From the NCBI GenBank assembly GCA_017508345.1, contig JAFVZD010000110.1, forward strand, positions 1 to 6,524: DNA of 6,524 bases, in the 5' to 3' direction. Each line of letters starts with the position of its first letter. Position 1 is the stretch's first letter. A program made the position numbers and the translations under genes. The DNA comes from Clostridia bacterium. GTDB lineage: Bacteria; Bacillota_A; Clostridia; Christensenellales; UBA1242. The notes below the pieces were generated by a model. The model made no database searches and had not been told where the DNA came from. It worked only from the letters and a program-made list of their open reading frames with translations. This document shows positions 1-6,388 of this stretch, piece by piece.

Positions 1-190
1 GCTTCATTTCCTCCCGTGCAACATCGTTTAACACAAACATTCGTGCTCCAATCTCGGTGGATGTGTAAGAGATGTTACCATTTAGGGAGAGATTGATGTA
101 TGTGGCAGCAAGAACCTGTGTAACTAGCATTACTACTAGAAAGGAACTAAACGCACTGAGTGCGATAATTGCAATAGTTTTCTTGCTCAT
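1..190 (-). CDS. N-terminal part of a secreted or membrane-anchored protein, cut by the window edge
   Basis: Only the first 63 codons are inside the window; the gene continues past the left edge. The start is the ATG at 190, preceded by AAGGAG at 197-202 with a 6-base gap. The protein opens with MSKK and then a hydrophobic stretch (about residues 5-27, ending VTQVLA), which is a good signal peptide or membrane anchor; a signal peptidase I site is plausible after VLA (residue 27 or 28). The mature part begins ATYINLSLNGNISYTSTEIG, a short beta-strand-like, Ser/Thr-rich start. This resembles small exported proteins of Bacillota in which a beta-rich domain follows the signal peptide directly, but the visible part is too short to name a family. 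The gene has its own promoter (221-249) and lies behind a terminator, so it is a separate transcription unit from the SDR gene. Function unknown; export is an inference from the N-terminus. Confidence 0.75.
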   Translation of the reverse strand, partial: MSKKTIAIIALSAFSSFLVVMLVTQVLAATYINLSLNGNISYTSTEIGARMFVLNDVAREEMK

Positions 191-220
191 ACTTTTCTCC
201 TTTATTTGGTTTACAATAAT

Positions 221-249
221 ATTTTAGCAAAAAATCAGATTTTTATCAA
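221..249 (-). promoter_or_regulatory. Sigma-A-type promoter with extended -10 for the left-edge secreted protein gene
   Basis: On the minus strand there is a -35 box TTGATA (244-249), a 17-base spacer and a -10 box TAAAAT (221-226) preceded by TGC, an extended -10 element. Each hexamer matches consensus at 5 of 6 positions. The predicted start is near position 214, giving a short leader of about 24 bases that contains the AAGGAG site. The position between the terminator at 341-373 and the gene start at 190 fits. Confidence 0.75.
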
Positions 250-340
250 ACAAAATGAGGTATATTTTTAAGAAAAGTTGAAATTTTTCTCCAAAAATTA
301 TTTTTTGAGTTTAGTTTTAGGACAAAGGAATGTAATTTAA

Positions 341-373
341 ATAAAAAAACGACCTTGATTAGGTCATTTTTTG
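341..373 (-). terminator. Rho-independent terminator after the SDR gene, possibly bidirectional
   Basis: The stem is GACCT / AGGTC (351-355 and 361-365) with a 5-base loop, extended by a G-T pair and A-T pairs. On the minus strand it is followed by a run of seven T (349-343), the right form for ending transcription of the SDR gene. The plus strand also has a T-run after the stem (367-372), so the same hairpin could work in both directions. No plus-strand gene that would need it is visible. Confidence 0.85.
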
Positions 374-416
374 TATTTGGGCTATATAGGTAAAAAGGAT
401 TATTGAGAGGTAAAGT

Positions 417-433
417 ATTCGCAAAAGTCGAAT
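417..433 (-). repeat. Small inverted repeat in the 3' region of the SDR gene
   Basis: ATTCG (417-421) and CGAAT (429-433) are perfect inverted arms of 5 bases around a 7-base loop. It lies between the stem-loop next to the SDR stop codon and the terminator. It has no T-run behind it, so it is not a terminator by itself. It may stabilise the mRNA 3' end, or may be chance. Confidence 0.35.
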
Positions 434-466
434 TTTGGGGAAAATTGTTGATAGCATTCCCCCAAA
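434..466 (-). repeat. Stem-loop immediately after the SDR stop codon
   Basis: On the minus strand TTTGGGG (466-460) pairs with CCCCAAA (440-434); one G-T pair and two A-T pairs extend the stem to 10 pairs around a 13-base loop (444-456). The stem starts one base after the stop codon. It lacks a following T-run and is therefore more likely an mRNA 3' structure than a terminator; the real terminator is about 60 bases further on. Confidence 0.5.
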
Positions 467-467
467 T

Positions 468-1556
468 TTATCTCCATTCAGGGAGAATGGTCAGAGGGAT
501 ATCATCCTCTAGTGGGTCGTTATTCCTATTGAGTGCTGGTAGGTCTAGCATTCGGCGAGTTGCGTTGAATAGTTTGTAGCGGTTGTCGCTATTCATTGCA
601 TAAGGTGTAGGCATATAGGCACGCATTTTGCGGTAGCAAACAACATTGTGAGGAAGTGAGTCTGCGGTAATTAGGTAAAGGGATGTTTTGATACCCTCCT
701 CTACGGAGCAGGCACCCCAATTGGATATAGAGTGCTTGAGTTTCTTGAAACCGCGTGTTTCCTTTGTTGCGAGTTTGGTTTTGACCTTGCCCGGGTCCAC
801 TACTAGCATACGGAAATTAGGGTTATCCAAGTGGCGGTAGTGGAATTCTAGGGCATAAATTAGTAGTGCTAGTTTGGACTGGTCATAGAGTGTAGAGGCA
901 CTGAATTTGCGTGGTTCACGGATTGCTTTCCAGTTGATGTGGGTATCATTGGAGCGAGAATTGGTCACAAACACTGCTCTACCGGATTGGCTCTGTGCTA
1001 GTAGTGGGTACAATTTCTCTAGCATTAGTACAGGAGATAGGTAGTTTGTAGCCCATTGTTTCTCGTGTTCCTCGTATGTTAATTCCACTTTTTGCGTGAG
1101 CAATCCAGCATTGAGAAATAATGTGTCTATGCGGTCGTAACCCAATTGGGTTACTTTGTCCGTGATGTCGCTAATAAGCTGGCTAGTTTGGTTAATTAGG
1201 GATAGGTCGGATACCAAGAAATGCAATTTTGCCTCAGGATAGAGAGACTTTGTCTTGAGCATTATATCGCGACAGAGTTGAGGTTTGCGTCCTACTGCTA
1301 TTATCTCCACATCACTACGGGTGACCAAATGCTCTAATATGCACAATCCCATACCGCTAGTAGCCCCCGTGATGACTACTAGTTGGGTGGTTTTGGTAGC
1401 AGTTTTGGAATGAACCTTGATTGGGGTGGGAGTGCTGTCTGGTGCTGTTTTGCGTGGACGACCGCGTTTTTTTGGTGCGTCTGTGCTAATAGGTTGTGGG
1501 GCGATTGGATTTTTTCTAGGTCTACCCCTTGGTCGTGGTTCTTTTGTAGTTGGCAT
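468..1556 (-). CDS. Short-chain dehydrogenase/reductase with an N-terminal extension carrying two AT-hooks
   Basis: A 362-aa protein. The catalytic part is a classical NAD(P)-dependent SDR oxidoreductase: nucleotide-binding TGATSGMG at 63-70, SDLS at 116-119, NAG at 149-151, and a likely catalytic set N171, S200, Y224 and K228 (YDQSK), then DPG at 254-256. The NAG-to-N171 stretch and the VVDPGKVKTKL segment are most like the retinol-dehydrogenase/WWOX-type branch; the substrate cannot be told. No signal peptide or membrane segment is seen, so it is probably cytosolic. The first ~55 residues are extra compared with a usual SDR: Pro/Lys/Arg-rich with two AT-hook cores, RPRGRPRK (8-15) and KKRGRPRK (29-36), motifs known to bind the minor groove of AT-rich DNA. 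The start ATG at 1556 has AGGAGA 5 bases upstream, so the extension is translated. A leader hairpin overlaps that site, and a promoter lies at 1597-1624. SDR assignment is firm; DNA binding is inferred from the motif. Confidence 0.92.
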   Translation of the reverse strand: MPTTKEPRPRGRPRKNPIAPQPISTDAPKKRGRPRKTAPDSTPTPIKVHSKTATKTTQLVVITGATSGMGLCILEHLVTRSDVEIIAVGRKPQLCRDIMLKTKSLYPEAKLHFLVSDLSLINQTSQLISDITDKVTQLGYDRIDTLFLNAGLLTQKVELTYEEHEKQWATNYLSPVLMLEKLYPLLAQSQSGRAVFVTNSRSNDTHINWKAIREPRKFSASTLYDQSKLALLIYALEFHYRHLDNPNFRMLVVDPGKVKTKLATKETRGFKKLKHSISNWGACSVEEGIKTSLYLITADSLPHNVVCYRKMRAYMPTPYAMNSDNRYKLFNATRRMLDLPALNRNNDPLEDDIPLTILPEWR

Positions 1557-1561
1557 AATTA

Positions 1562-1590
1562 TCTCCTATTTTTGATTAAACAAAATAGGA
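1562..1590 (-). promoter_or_regulatory. Leader hairpin overlapping the SDR ribosome binding site
   Basis: Perfect 9-base inverted arms, TCCTATTTT (1590-1582) and AAAATAGGA (1572-1564) on the minus strand, enclose a 9-base loop. The distal arm shares AGGA with the Shine-Dalgarno sequence AGGAGA (1567-1562). Folding of the mRNA would therefore hide part of the ribosome binding site. The predicted transcription start (about 1590) coincides with the outer end of the hairpin, so the leader would be about 34 bases with the hairpin at its 5' end. An alternative reading is a protein-binding operator. Confidence 0.6.
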
Positions 1591-1596
1591 TAAAGC

Positions 1597-1624
1597 AATA
1601 TAGCACATAACTCGAATAGAGCAA
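1597..1624 (-). promoter_or_regulatory. Extended -10 promoter for the SDR gene
   Basis: On the minus strand TATATT (1597-1602) preceded by TGC gives an extended -10; a weak -35, TTGCTC (1619-1624), is 16 bases upstream. Predicted start is near 1590. No convincing terminator is present between the upstream gene stop (1700) and this point, so read-through from the proS unit may add to expression. Confidence 0.55.
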
Positions 1625-1699
1625 AGTAACTAGTGTTGAATTATCCTATAATGTTGTATATTATTTTTTTAGATTTGTGTTAGTTGACTGGGTTATTAA

Positions 1700-4546
1700 C
1701 TATACAGAGGTAATTGAATTGATAAAGTCTGTCAATAAATTACCTGTGTAGCCGTCTTTTAGTTTTGAATTAGCCTCATCATAACAATCATAAGCGATAG
1801 CATAAATTAGAATTTGCTCTACTGTAACATCAGCTAGTCTCACATCTCTAAATGTATTTTCCTCAGCCTGATTGAATGGGCTACTCTCCCAAACTGTACC
1901 AGTGAGCAATTCTACCTCGATGAGTCTACTAATAGTGGTTTCGGCGAGGTCTAAATCTATGTTGGATATGTTATTTACACTTGTATTCAATTGGTCTTGG
2001 GTAAACAACGCGAATACACCGGTAGTAGGTGCGGTGAATACATCATCTGTACCGTCAGCCTTGTAGGTATAGCAACCCAATACATCGGCTAGTCTTAGTC
2101 CTCCGATTGCAGTATTGATATTTTGAATTGTAGTGTTTGGGTTTTTGTTTAATAATGCATACAATATTGTATCACTTGATGTTACATTTGTGAATAGTTC
2201 GTTTAGTTTTACGCCGTTGATTGCATTAGTTAGTGCGGTACTAGCATCATTACCAAATAGGTCAGCAACTGTTATTGTTGTGGTGATAGTGCCTACCATA
2301 CCTGTTGGGCTATCTAGTCCAATTAACTCAGCCAATGTCATACTACTAGATTGTAGTTTGGTAGTGATAGCACTACTAGCGTTGGTGAATAAGTCACCTA
2401 CCTCTACATCTTTGATAATGCTCATTATACCGGTGTTATCTGTGATATTGAGTAGGTCTGCTAGTGTCTTGTCGCTAGCCTTTAGTGTATTGCTAATAGC
2501 ATCTGGGTCAGTGAGCAGGTCACCTATCTCAATATCTGCTACAATTGACATAATGCCTGTAGGGTTAGTTAGTCCCAATAATTCGCTTAGTTTGGTAGTA
2601 CTACTCTCTAGTGCGGTGTTGATGGCATCATTTGCGTCAGTGAATAAGTCACCTACCTCAATACCTGCGATTTCCTTCATAATACCAGTAGGAGCAGTAA
2701 TCTCCAAGAGATCTGCTAGTGTCTTGTCACTTGCTTTGATTGTGTCCATAATACTATTAGGGTTATTCAACATATCGGATATAGTTATATTACCAATAAT
2801 GCTGAATATACCGGTAGTGCTACCACACAATTCTCCAATAGTACCGAATTCGTCCATAATGGTAGAGAGTGCGTCTTTGTCATTTAGTAGTGTGTACAGT
2901 GTGATGTCTGCAATTTGTACTATTGTACTTAGCTCGTTCCCTGTTCCCAAAATTTGTTGAACAGTGAGAGCGTCATAATCACTATTGATGGTGAGAATGG
3001 TGGAGTTGCATAATTCGTACATAAATCCACCAATCTCATTTAGTGTAGCTACTGGGATAATGTCCTGGAGAGTACGAGTATTGTCATTGGTATTGGTAAA
3101 GTCGTATCCCATTAATTCGTAAAGTGTACAATTTAATTGAACGGTATCCAGAGCTGTACCATTATTAGCTATATCGGTTATTTGGGCAGGGGTCAGGATT
3201 TGATTGAGTTGCAATTCTCTAACCTCGGACTGTATACGAGAATAACGGATGCCATCTAGTGCGGTGAATTCTGGATTGGTCTCAAAGAAATCGTCCGCGG
3301 TAACTGTATTGATAGTAATCATATCACCAAGGGTAATTGTTTTTAGCAAGTTCTCAATAGTATTTTCACTATCACGGAGCAAGTCGGTTAATTTTACATT
3401 ACATAGTGCGTGGATGTCACCCAAAGTGTCACGGCTAAGCAAAGTACCTAGGTTTAGGTTTTGCCAACCTTGTTCGCTATCAATCAAATCAATAATAGCG
3501 TCCATTGGCTCATCTGCCATAAATGTATCTAGTGTGGCATTACGCAATGCGTATAATAATTTGAGTGATGGGCTGTCCGCATCCTCCATACTTTCTGGTA
3601 CATTCATAAGGTCGGATAGAGGTATTGTCTGGATATAATCTGGCATATCCAATATGGAGGTTACCAAGAATGTGTCACGACTAGCGAAGCGGTAATCGGA
3701 CAAGTCTATGTGCTCAGCCAGAATGGCACCAGTGATATTGGATAATATGTCATCTGTGGTACAACTAGCTACTAATAGGTTACGCAAACCTGCGTAGATA
3801 TCTGTCTCCCCCGCTACTGGGTCAGGGATGATATCCTGCAAACCTACTGCGTTCACAATGGTTTGAATTGTTAGATTATCTTCACCATAGTAATCTACTA
3901 GTACATTCTTTGCCTGAGTGATAGTTAGGTCATTCAGTGCCTTGAAACTAGGTTGAGCATCAGTGCCCACATTGTATAGTGGGTCGGTGAATGCTGGGTA
4001 TCCCATCTCATTCAGAGTGTCTGCTAGGTCAAAACTAGACAAAATCTCACCTATTAGGATATTGTCATAAACTACTGGTAGTACTGCGTCTACGAATGCG
4101 TCAAGGTTATTGGCTACATCCATAATTTCGGCATCACGAACCTTGATATTTTGATCCATAAATTGTATATCAGCATCATAGACAAAGGTAATACTGATAT
4201 CTGTACCCGGGATGGTGGTAGGCAAATCTACACCAACTTTCTCCGGCAGGTCATTGATAGTCATATGTACATAACTATCCTTTGTATCTAGTGCTAATGT
4301 GATTAGATCTTTTACAGGTTTGTCACGGATGTCACCTTCTACAGGTATCTTGACACCTAACAAACTCTCTATTTGACTAATAGTTACGGCATTGTACACA
4401 TACAATCCAAAGCCACCTATCACTAGTACAATCATCAATATACAAGAGAAAAATCCTGCAAAGAAGCCACAACCACCTTTTCGCTTGGTAACTACCTTGA
4501 CATTTTCCTCTGGTGAGGACGGCATATTCTTATTTTTTTTGGACAT
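1700..4546 (-). CDS. Large membrane-anchored surface protein with internal repeats, function unknown
   Basis: A 948-aa protein of no family that I can name. The short basic N-terminus (to KVVTKRKGG) is followed by one membrane segment at about 27-51, FFAGFFSCILMIVLVIGGFG; the positive-inside rule puts the remaining ~900 residues outside the cell. No second membrane segment, LPxTG motif or enzyme motif is visible. The outer part is rich in Thr, Asp, Asn, Ile and Leu and poor in Lys, Arg and Trp, and repeatedly shows a V/I-x-h-x-D-L-L motif (ISDML, VGDLF, IGDLL, LADVL), suggesting a solenoid-like fold. Five clear 42/43-aa units lie at about 579-790. Seven cysteines are scattered in the outer part. 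The ATG at 4546 is chosen because AAGGAG lies 5 bases upstream; a GTG two codons earlier lies inside that site. The gene follows proS by 22 bases and is probably in its transcript. Adhesion, envelope scaffolding or AsmA-like roles are possible, but none is shown. Confidence 0.85.
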   Translation of the reverse strand: MSKKNKNMPSSPEENVKVVTKRKGGCGFFAGFFSCILMIVLVIGGFGLYVYNAVTISQIESLLGVKIPVEGDIRDKPVKDLITLALDTKDSYVHMTINDLPEKVGVDLPTTIPGTDISITFVYDADIQFMDQNIKVRDAEIMDVANNLDAFVDAVLPVVYDNILIGEILSSFDLADTLNEMGYPAFTDPLYNVGTDAQPSFKALNDLTITQAKNVLVDYYGEDNLTIQTIVNAVGLQDIIPDPVAGETDIYAGLRNLLVASCTTDDILSNITGAILAEHIDLSDYRFASRDTFLVTSILDMPDYIQTIPLSDLMNVPESMEDADSPSLKLLYALRNATLDTFMADEPMDAIIDLIDSEQGWQNLNLGTLLSRDTLGDIHALCNVKLTDLLRDSENTIENLLKTITLGDMITINTVTADDFFETNPEFTALDGIRYSRIQSEVRELQLNQILTPAQITDIANNGTALDTVQLNCTLYELMGYDFTNTNDNTRTLQDIIPVATLNEIGGFMYELCNSTILTINSDYDALTVQQILGTGNELSTIVQIADITLYTLLNDKDALSTIMDEFGTIGELCGSTTGIFSIIGNITISDMLNNPNSIMDTIKASDKTLADLLEITAPTGIMKEIAGIEVGDLFTDANDAINTALESSTTKLSELLGLTNPTGIMSIVADIEIGDLLTDPDAISNTLKASDKTLADLLNITDNTGIMSIIKDVEVGDLFTNASSAITTKLQSSSMTLAELIGLDSPTGMVGTITTTITVADLFGNDASTALTNAINGVKLNELFTNVTSSDTILYALLNKNPNTTIQNINTAIGGLRLADVLGCYTYKADGTDDVFTAPTTGVFALFTQDQLNTSVNNISNIDLDLAETTISRLIEVELLTGTVWESSPFNQAEENTFRDVRLADVTVEQILIYAIAYDCYDEANSKLKDGYTGNLLTDFINSITSV
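2177..2812 (-). repeat. Block of five 42/43-codon tandem repeats inside the surface protein gene
   Basis: Units begin with GI(F/M) or GM at codons whose first bases are 2812, 2686, 2557, 2431 and 2302. Each has the plan GIM-x2-I-x2-(I/V)-x-(I/V)-x-DL(F/L), then a helix-like Ala/Ser/Thr segment, then (T/K)LA(D/E)L(L/I), ending in PT or NT. Lengths alternate 42, 43, 42, 43, and units 1 and 3 share KASDKTLADLL while units 2 and 4 share VGDLFT. The true period is therefore an 85-aa pair. The fifth unit is degenerate. At DNA level a 17-base identical stretch recurs at 2457-2473 and 2712-2728, exactly 255 bases apart. Confidence 0.85.
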
Positions 4547-4551
4547 AATCA

Positions 4552-4557
4552 CTCCTT
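4552..4557 (-). promoter_or_regulatory. Ribosome binding site that fixes the surface protein start
   Basis: AAGGAG on the minus strand, 5 bases before the ATG at 4546. The in-frame GTG at 4552 overlaps this site and cannot use it, so the ATG is the start. The site sits in the 22-base gap after the proS stop codon, as expected for a gene translated from the same mRNA. Confidence 0.85.
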
Positions 4558-4568
4558 ATTCTATTTTA

Positions 4569-6293
4569 TTATTTGGTTGGATAAAGTTGAATAAAGCTAA
4601 GAACCTCTCTAAAAGGCATTTTGCGAGTAAAGTTGAATAATTTACTGCTAACCTCTACTGGTCTATCTAGTATGTCTGCATCGGAATTCATAAAATCTCT
4701 ACCTATGATTACGCGGAATGGTGCTCCTAGCAAATCTGCATCAGCGAATTGCACACCGCTAGATACATTCCTGTCATCCAATACGGTATCAATATCGTAG
4801 TCACGCAGAGAATTGTACAGCAATTCACTGGCACGAACCATATCGGTATTTTTTGTATTAGTTACGCAAATATGCACACTGAATGGAGCCACCTCAAATG
4901 GCCATATAGGTCCGCGTTCATCGTGATTGACCTCTACGATAGAAGCTACACAACGGGTGACACCCAATCCGTAGCACCCCATAGTAGCGGTAGCCACTAC
5001 GCCATCTGCGTTTTGGTATGTCATCTGCATAGGTTTGGTGTATTTTTTGCCTAACTGGAATATATTACCTACCTCTACACCTTTTGACAAACTGATGTGG
5101 CCTTTACCACATTTGCATAGGTCACCTACACGGACCTTGCGGATGTCTACGAATTGTGGAGTGTAGTCCATATCGCGGGCATAATCAAAGCCTGACATAT
5201 GTACATTCTTGCGGTTGGCACCAATCCATAGATTGTGCTCATTACGCAAGCTCTCGTCCCAAATTACCACATATTCTTTGCCATCTGTACGCAAGCCTAG
5301 TGGTCCAACGGAGCCGGCGTGCATTTTGAGTAGAAAATCTGCATCGGCGTCAAATAATTGGCTACCCACGATTTTTTCTAACTTGCACTCCTCTACCTCA
5401 TAGTCACCACGGATAAATGCGATAACATGGCGGTTGTCACTGAGCTTGTATATTACTGCCTTTGCGAATTGTTGTGGAGTGACATCGTTTTGGTCACAGA
5501 CATCTTGGACAGAGTGGCAACCTGGTGTAGTCACCTCGGTAAATTCTCCTGGTGCTATACCGGTAGGGATTACAACTGACTCTGCTACCTCGCTATTGGC
5601 ATAATAATCACAATCGGAGCAGTGTGCTATGATATCCTCTCCTGCTGGGCAGATGAGAGTGAATTCGTGTGCAACCTTACCGCCCATCATACCATTGTCA
5701 CTCTCTACGCATACTACATCACTTAGTCCCATACGCCTATACATACGGAAGTAAGCATCGCGAACCTTTGCATAATAATCCTCTAAGTCTGCCTGACTGG
5801 TGTGGAAAGAATAAGCATCTTTCATAATAAATTCACGCACGCGGATTAGACCATTCCTAGGCCTTGGCTCATCACGGAATTTGGTCTGGAATTGGTATAG
5901 GCAGAATGGGTATTGTGTGTAACTAACAGCAGAGGCACGGGCTACATCTACGCAAGGCTCCTCGTGTGTCATACCCAATACCATAGGTCGGTCTTGTCTA
6001 TCCTGTAGCCTAAACATCTCACTACCGATGCTAGAATATCTACCAGCCTCGTCCCAAAGTTCCTTAGGCATTAGATTAGGCAACAACACCTCTTGACCAT
6101 CAATGGCGTCCATCTCCTCACGGACAATCTTCTCAATCTTGTGTACTACTCTTAGAGCGGGCGGTAGCAGTGAGTACACTCCATTGGCAACATGGTGGAT
6201 ATAACCACCTCTAATCAAAAACTCGTGTGATGATAAAGTGCAGTCGGCAGGTTTATCCTTAAACCTCTCGCCTACGAGTTTACTCATACGCAT
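4569..6293 (-). CDS. proS: Prolyl-tRNA synthetase, bacterial type with editing domain
   Basis: A 574-aa cytosolic class II aminoacyl-tRNA synthetase that charges tRNA-Pro with proline, close to the ~570 aa usual for bacterial ProRS with an inserted editing domain. Visible parts in order: N-terminal LVGERFKDKPADC; GMTHEEP at 107-113; motif 2 KFRDEPRPRNGLIRVREF at 138-155 followed by MKDAYSFH; a Cys pair CSDC at 225-228 with CPAGED just before; the editing (YbaK-like) insertion at about 240-380; CKCGKGH (393-399) leading to KGVEVGNIFQLG (404-415); motif 3 MGCYGLGVTR at 438-447; and the anticodon-binding domain from about 468, with DDRNVSSGVQFADADLLGAP. All expected catalytic motifs are present. 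The reading frame stays open upstream to about 6446, but AAGGAG 9 bases before the ATG at 6293 and the match of residue 1 onward to the family fix the start there. The motif details point to a Clostridia-type enzyme. The gene leads a probable two-gene unit. Confidence 0.97.
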   Translation of the reverse strand: MRMSKLVGERFKDKPADCTLSSHEFLIRGGYIHHVANGVYSLLPPALRVVHKIEKIVREEMDAIDGQEVLLPNLMPKELWDEAGRYSSIGSEMFRLQDRQDRPMVLGMTHEEPCVDVARASAVSYTQYPFCLYQFQTKFRDEPRPRNGLIRVREFIMKDAYSFHTSQADLEDYYAKVRDAYFRMYRRMGLSDVVCVESDNGMMGGKVAHEFTLICPAGEDIIAHCSDCDYYANSEVAESVVIPTGIAPGEFTEVTTPGCHSVQDVCDQNDVTPQQFAKAVIYKLSDNRHVIAFIRGDYEVEECKLEKIVGSQLFDADADFLLKMHAGSVGPLGLRTDGKEYVVIWDESLRNEHNLWIGANRKNVHMSGFDYARDMDYTPQFVDIRKVRVGDLCKCGKGHISLSKGVEVGNIFQLGKKYTKPMQMTYQNADGVVATATMGCYGLGVTRCVASIVEVNHDERGPIWPFEVAPFSVHICVTNTKNTDMVRASELLYNSLRDYDIDTVLDDRNVSSGVQFADADLLGAPFRVIIGRDFMNSDADILDRPVEVSSKLFNFTRKMPFREVLSFIQLYPTK

Positions 6294-6302
6294 AATAACT
6301 AT

Positions 6303-6308
6303 CTCCTT
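6303..6308 (-). promoter_or_regulatory. Ribosome binding site that fixes the proS start
   Basis: AAGGAG on the minus strand, 9 bases before the ATG at 6293. A second ATG two codons later (6287) would leave a 15-base gap, which is too long. The upstream in-frame extension is AT-rich promoter DNA and has no such site. Confidence 0.85.
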
Positions 6309-6329
6309 CTCTAAATAAATTTTGTTTGA

Positions 6330-6355
6330 TAGAAGTACACTATAGAATACTTCTA
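6330..6355 (-). promoter_or_regulatory. Inverted repeat at the proS transcription start
   Basis: Perfect 8-base arms TAGAAGTA (6330-6337) and TACTTCTA (6348-6355) around a 10-base centre. The predicted transcription start from the promoter at 6360-6388 is near 6353, so the repeat covers about -2 to +24. It may be a repressor-type operator or a 5' mRNA hairpin. It does not overlap the ribosome binding site. The leader is only about 60 bases, too short for a T-box riboswitch, and no T-box-like sequence was seen. Confidence 0.5.
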
Positions 6356-6359
6356 GTGC

Positions 6360-6388
6360 ATTATTACATTTTTGGAGGCATTTGTCAA
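6360..6388 (-). promoter_or_regulatory. Strong sigma-A-type promoter for proS and the surface protein gene
   Basis: On the minus strand there is a perfect -35 box TTGACA (6383-6388), a 17-base spacer, and a -10 box AATAAT (6360-6365, 5 of 6) with a TG one base upstream (TGT before the box). An AT-only stretch directly upstream could act as an UP element. Predicted start near 6353. Confidence 0.8.

Noticed and set aside
282..307. AATTTTT / AAAAATT inverted repeat followed by T residues, a possible plus-strand terminator
   Set aside because: The stem has only A-T pairs and a 4-base loop, no plus-strand gene precedes it, and such runs are expected in AT-rich spacer DNA.
1383..1610. Plus-strand open frame opposite the AT-hook coding region, Trp/Cys/Phe-rich
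   Set aside because: It is a shadow of the Pro/Arg/Lys-rich tail on the other strand, of implausible composition, with no ribosome binding site.
1625..1699. A terminator after the surface protein gene
   Set aside because: There are short self-complementary bits around the stop codon, but no GC-bearing stem with a T-run on the minus strand.
2133..2960. A 275-codon open frame on the plus strand opposite the repeat block, predicting a Ser/Val/Ile-rich protein
   Set aside because: It is the mirror of a repetitive, codon-biased gene: its low-complexity sequence follows the repeat period, no ribosome binding site precedes it, and the minus-strand gene is clearly the real one.
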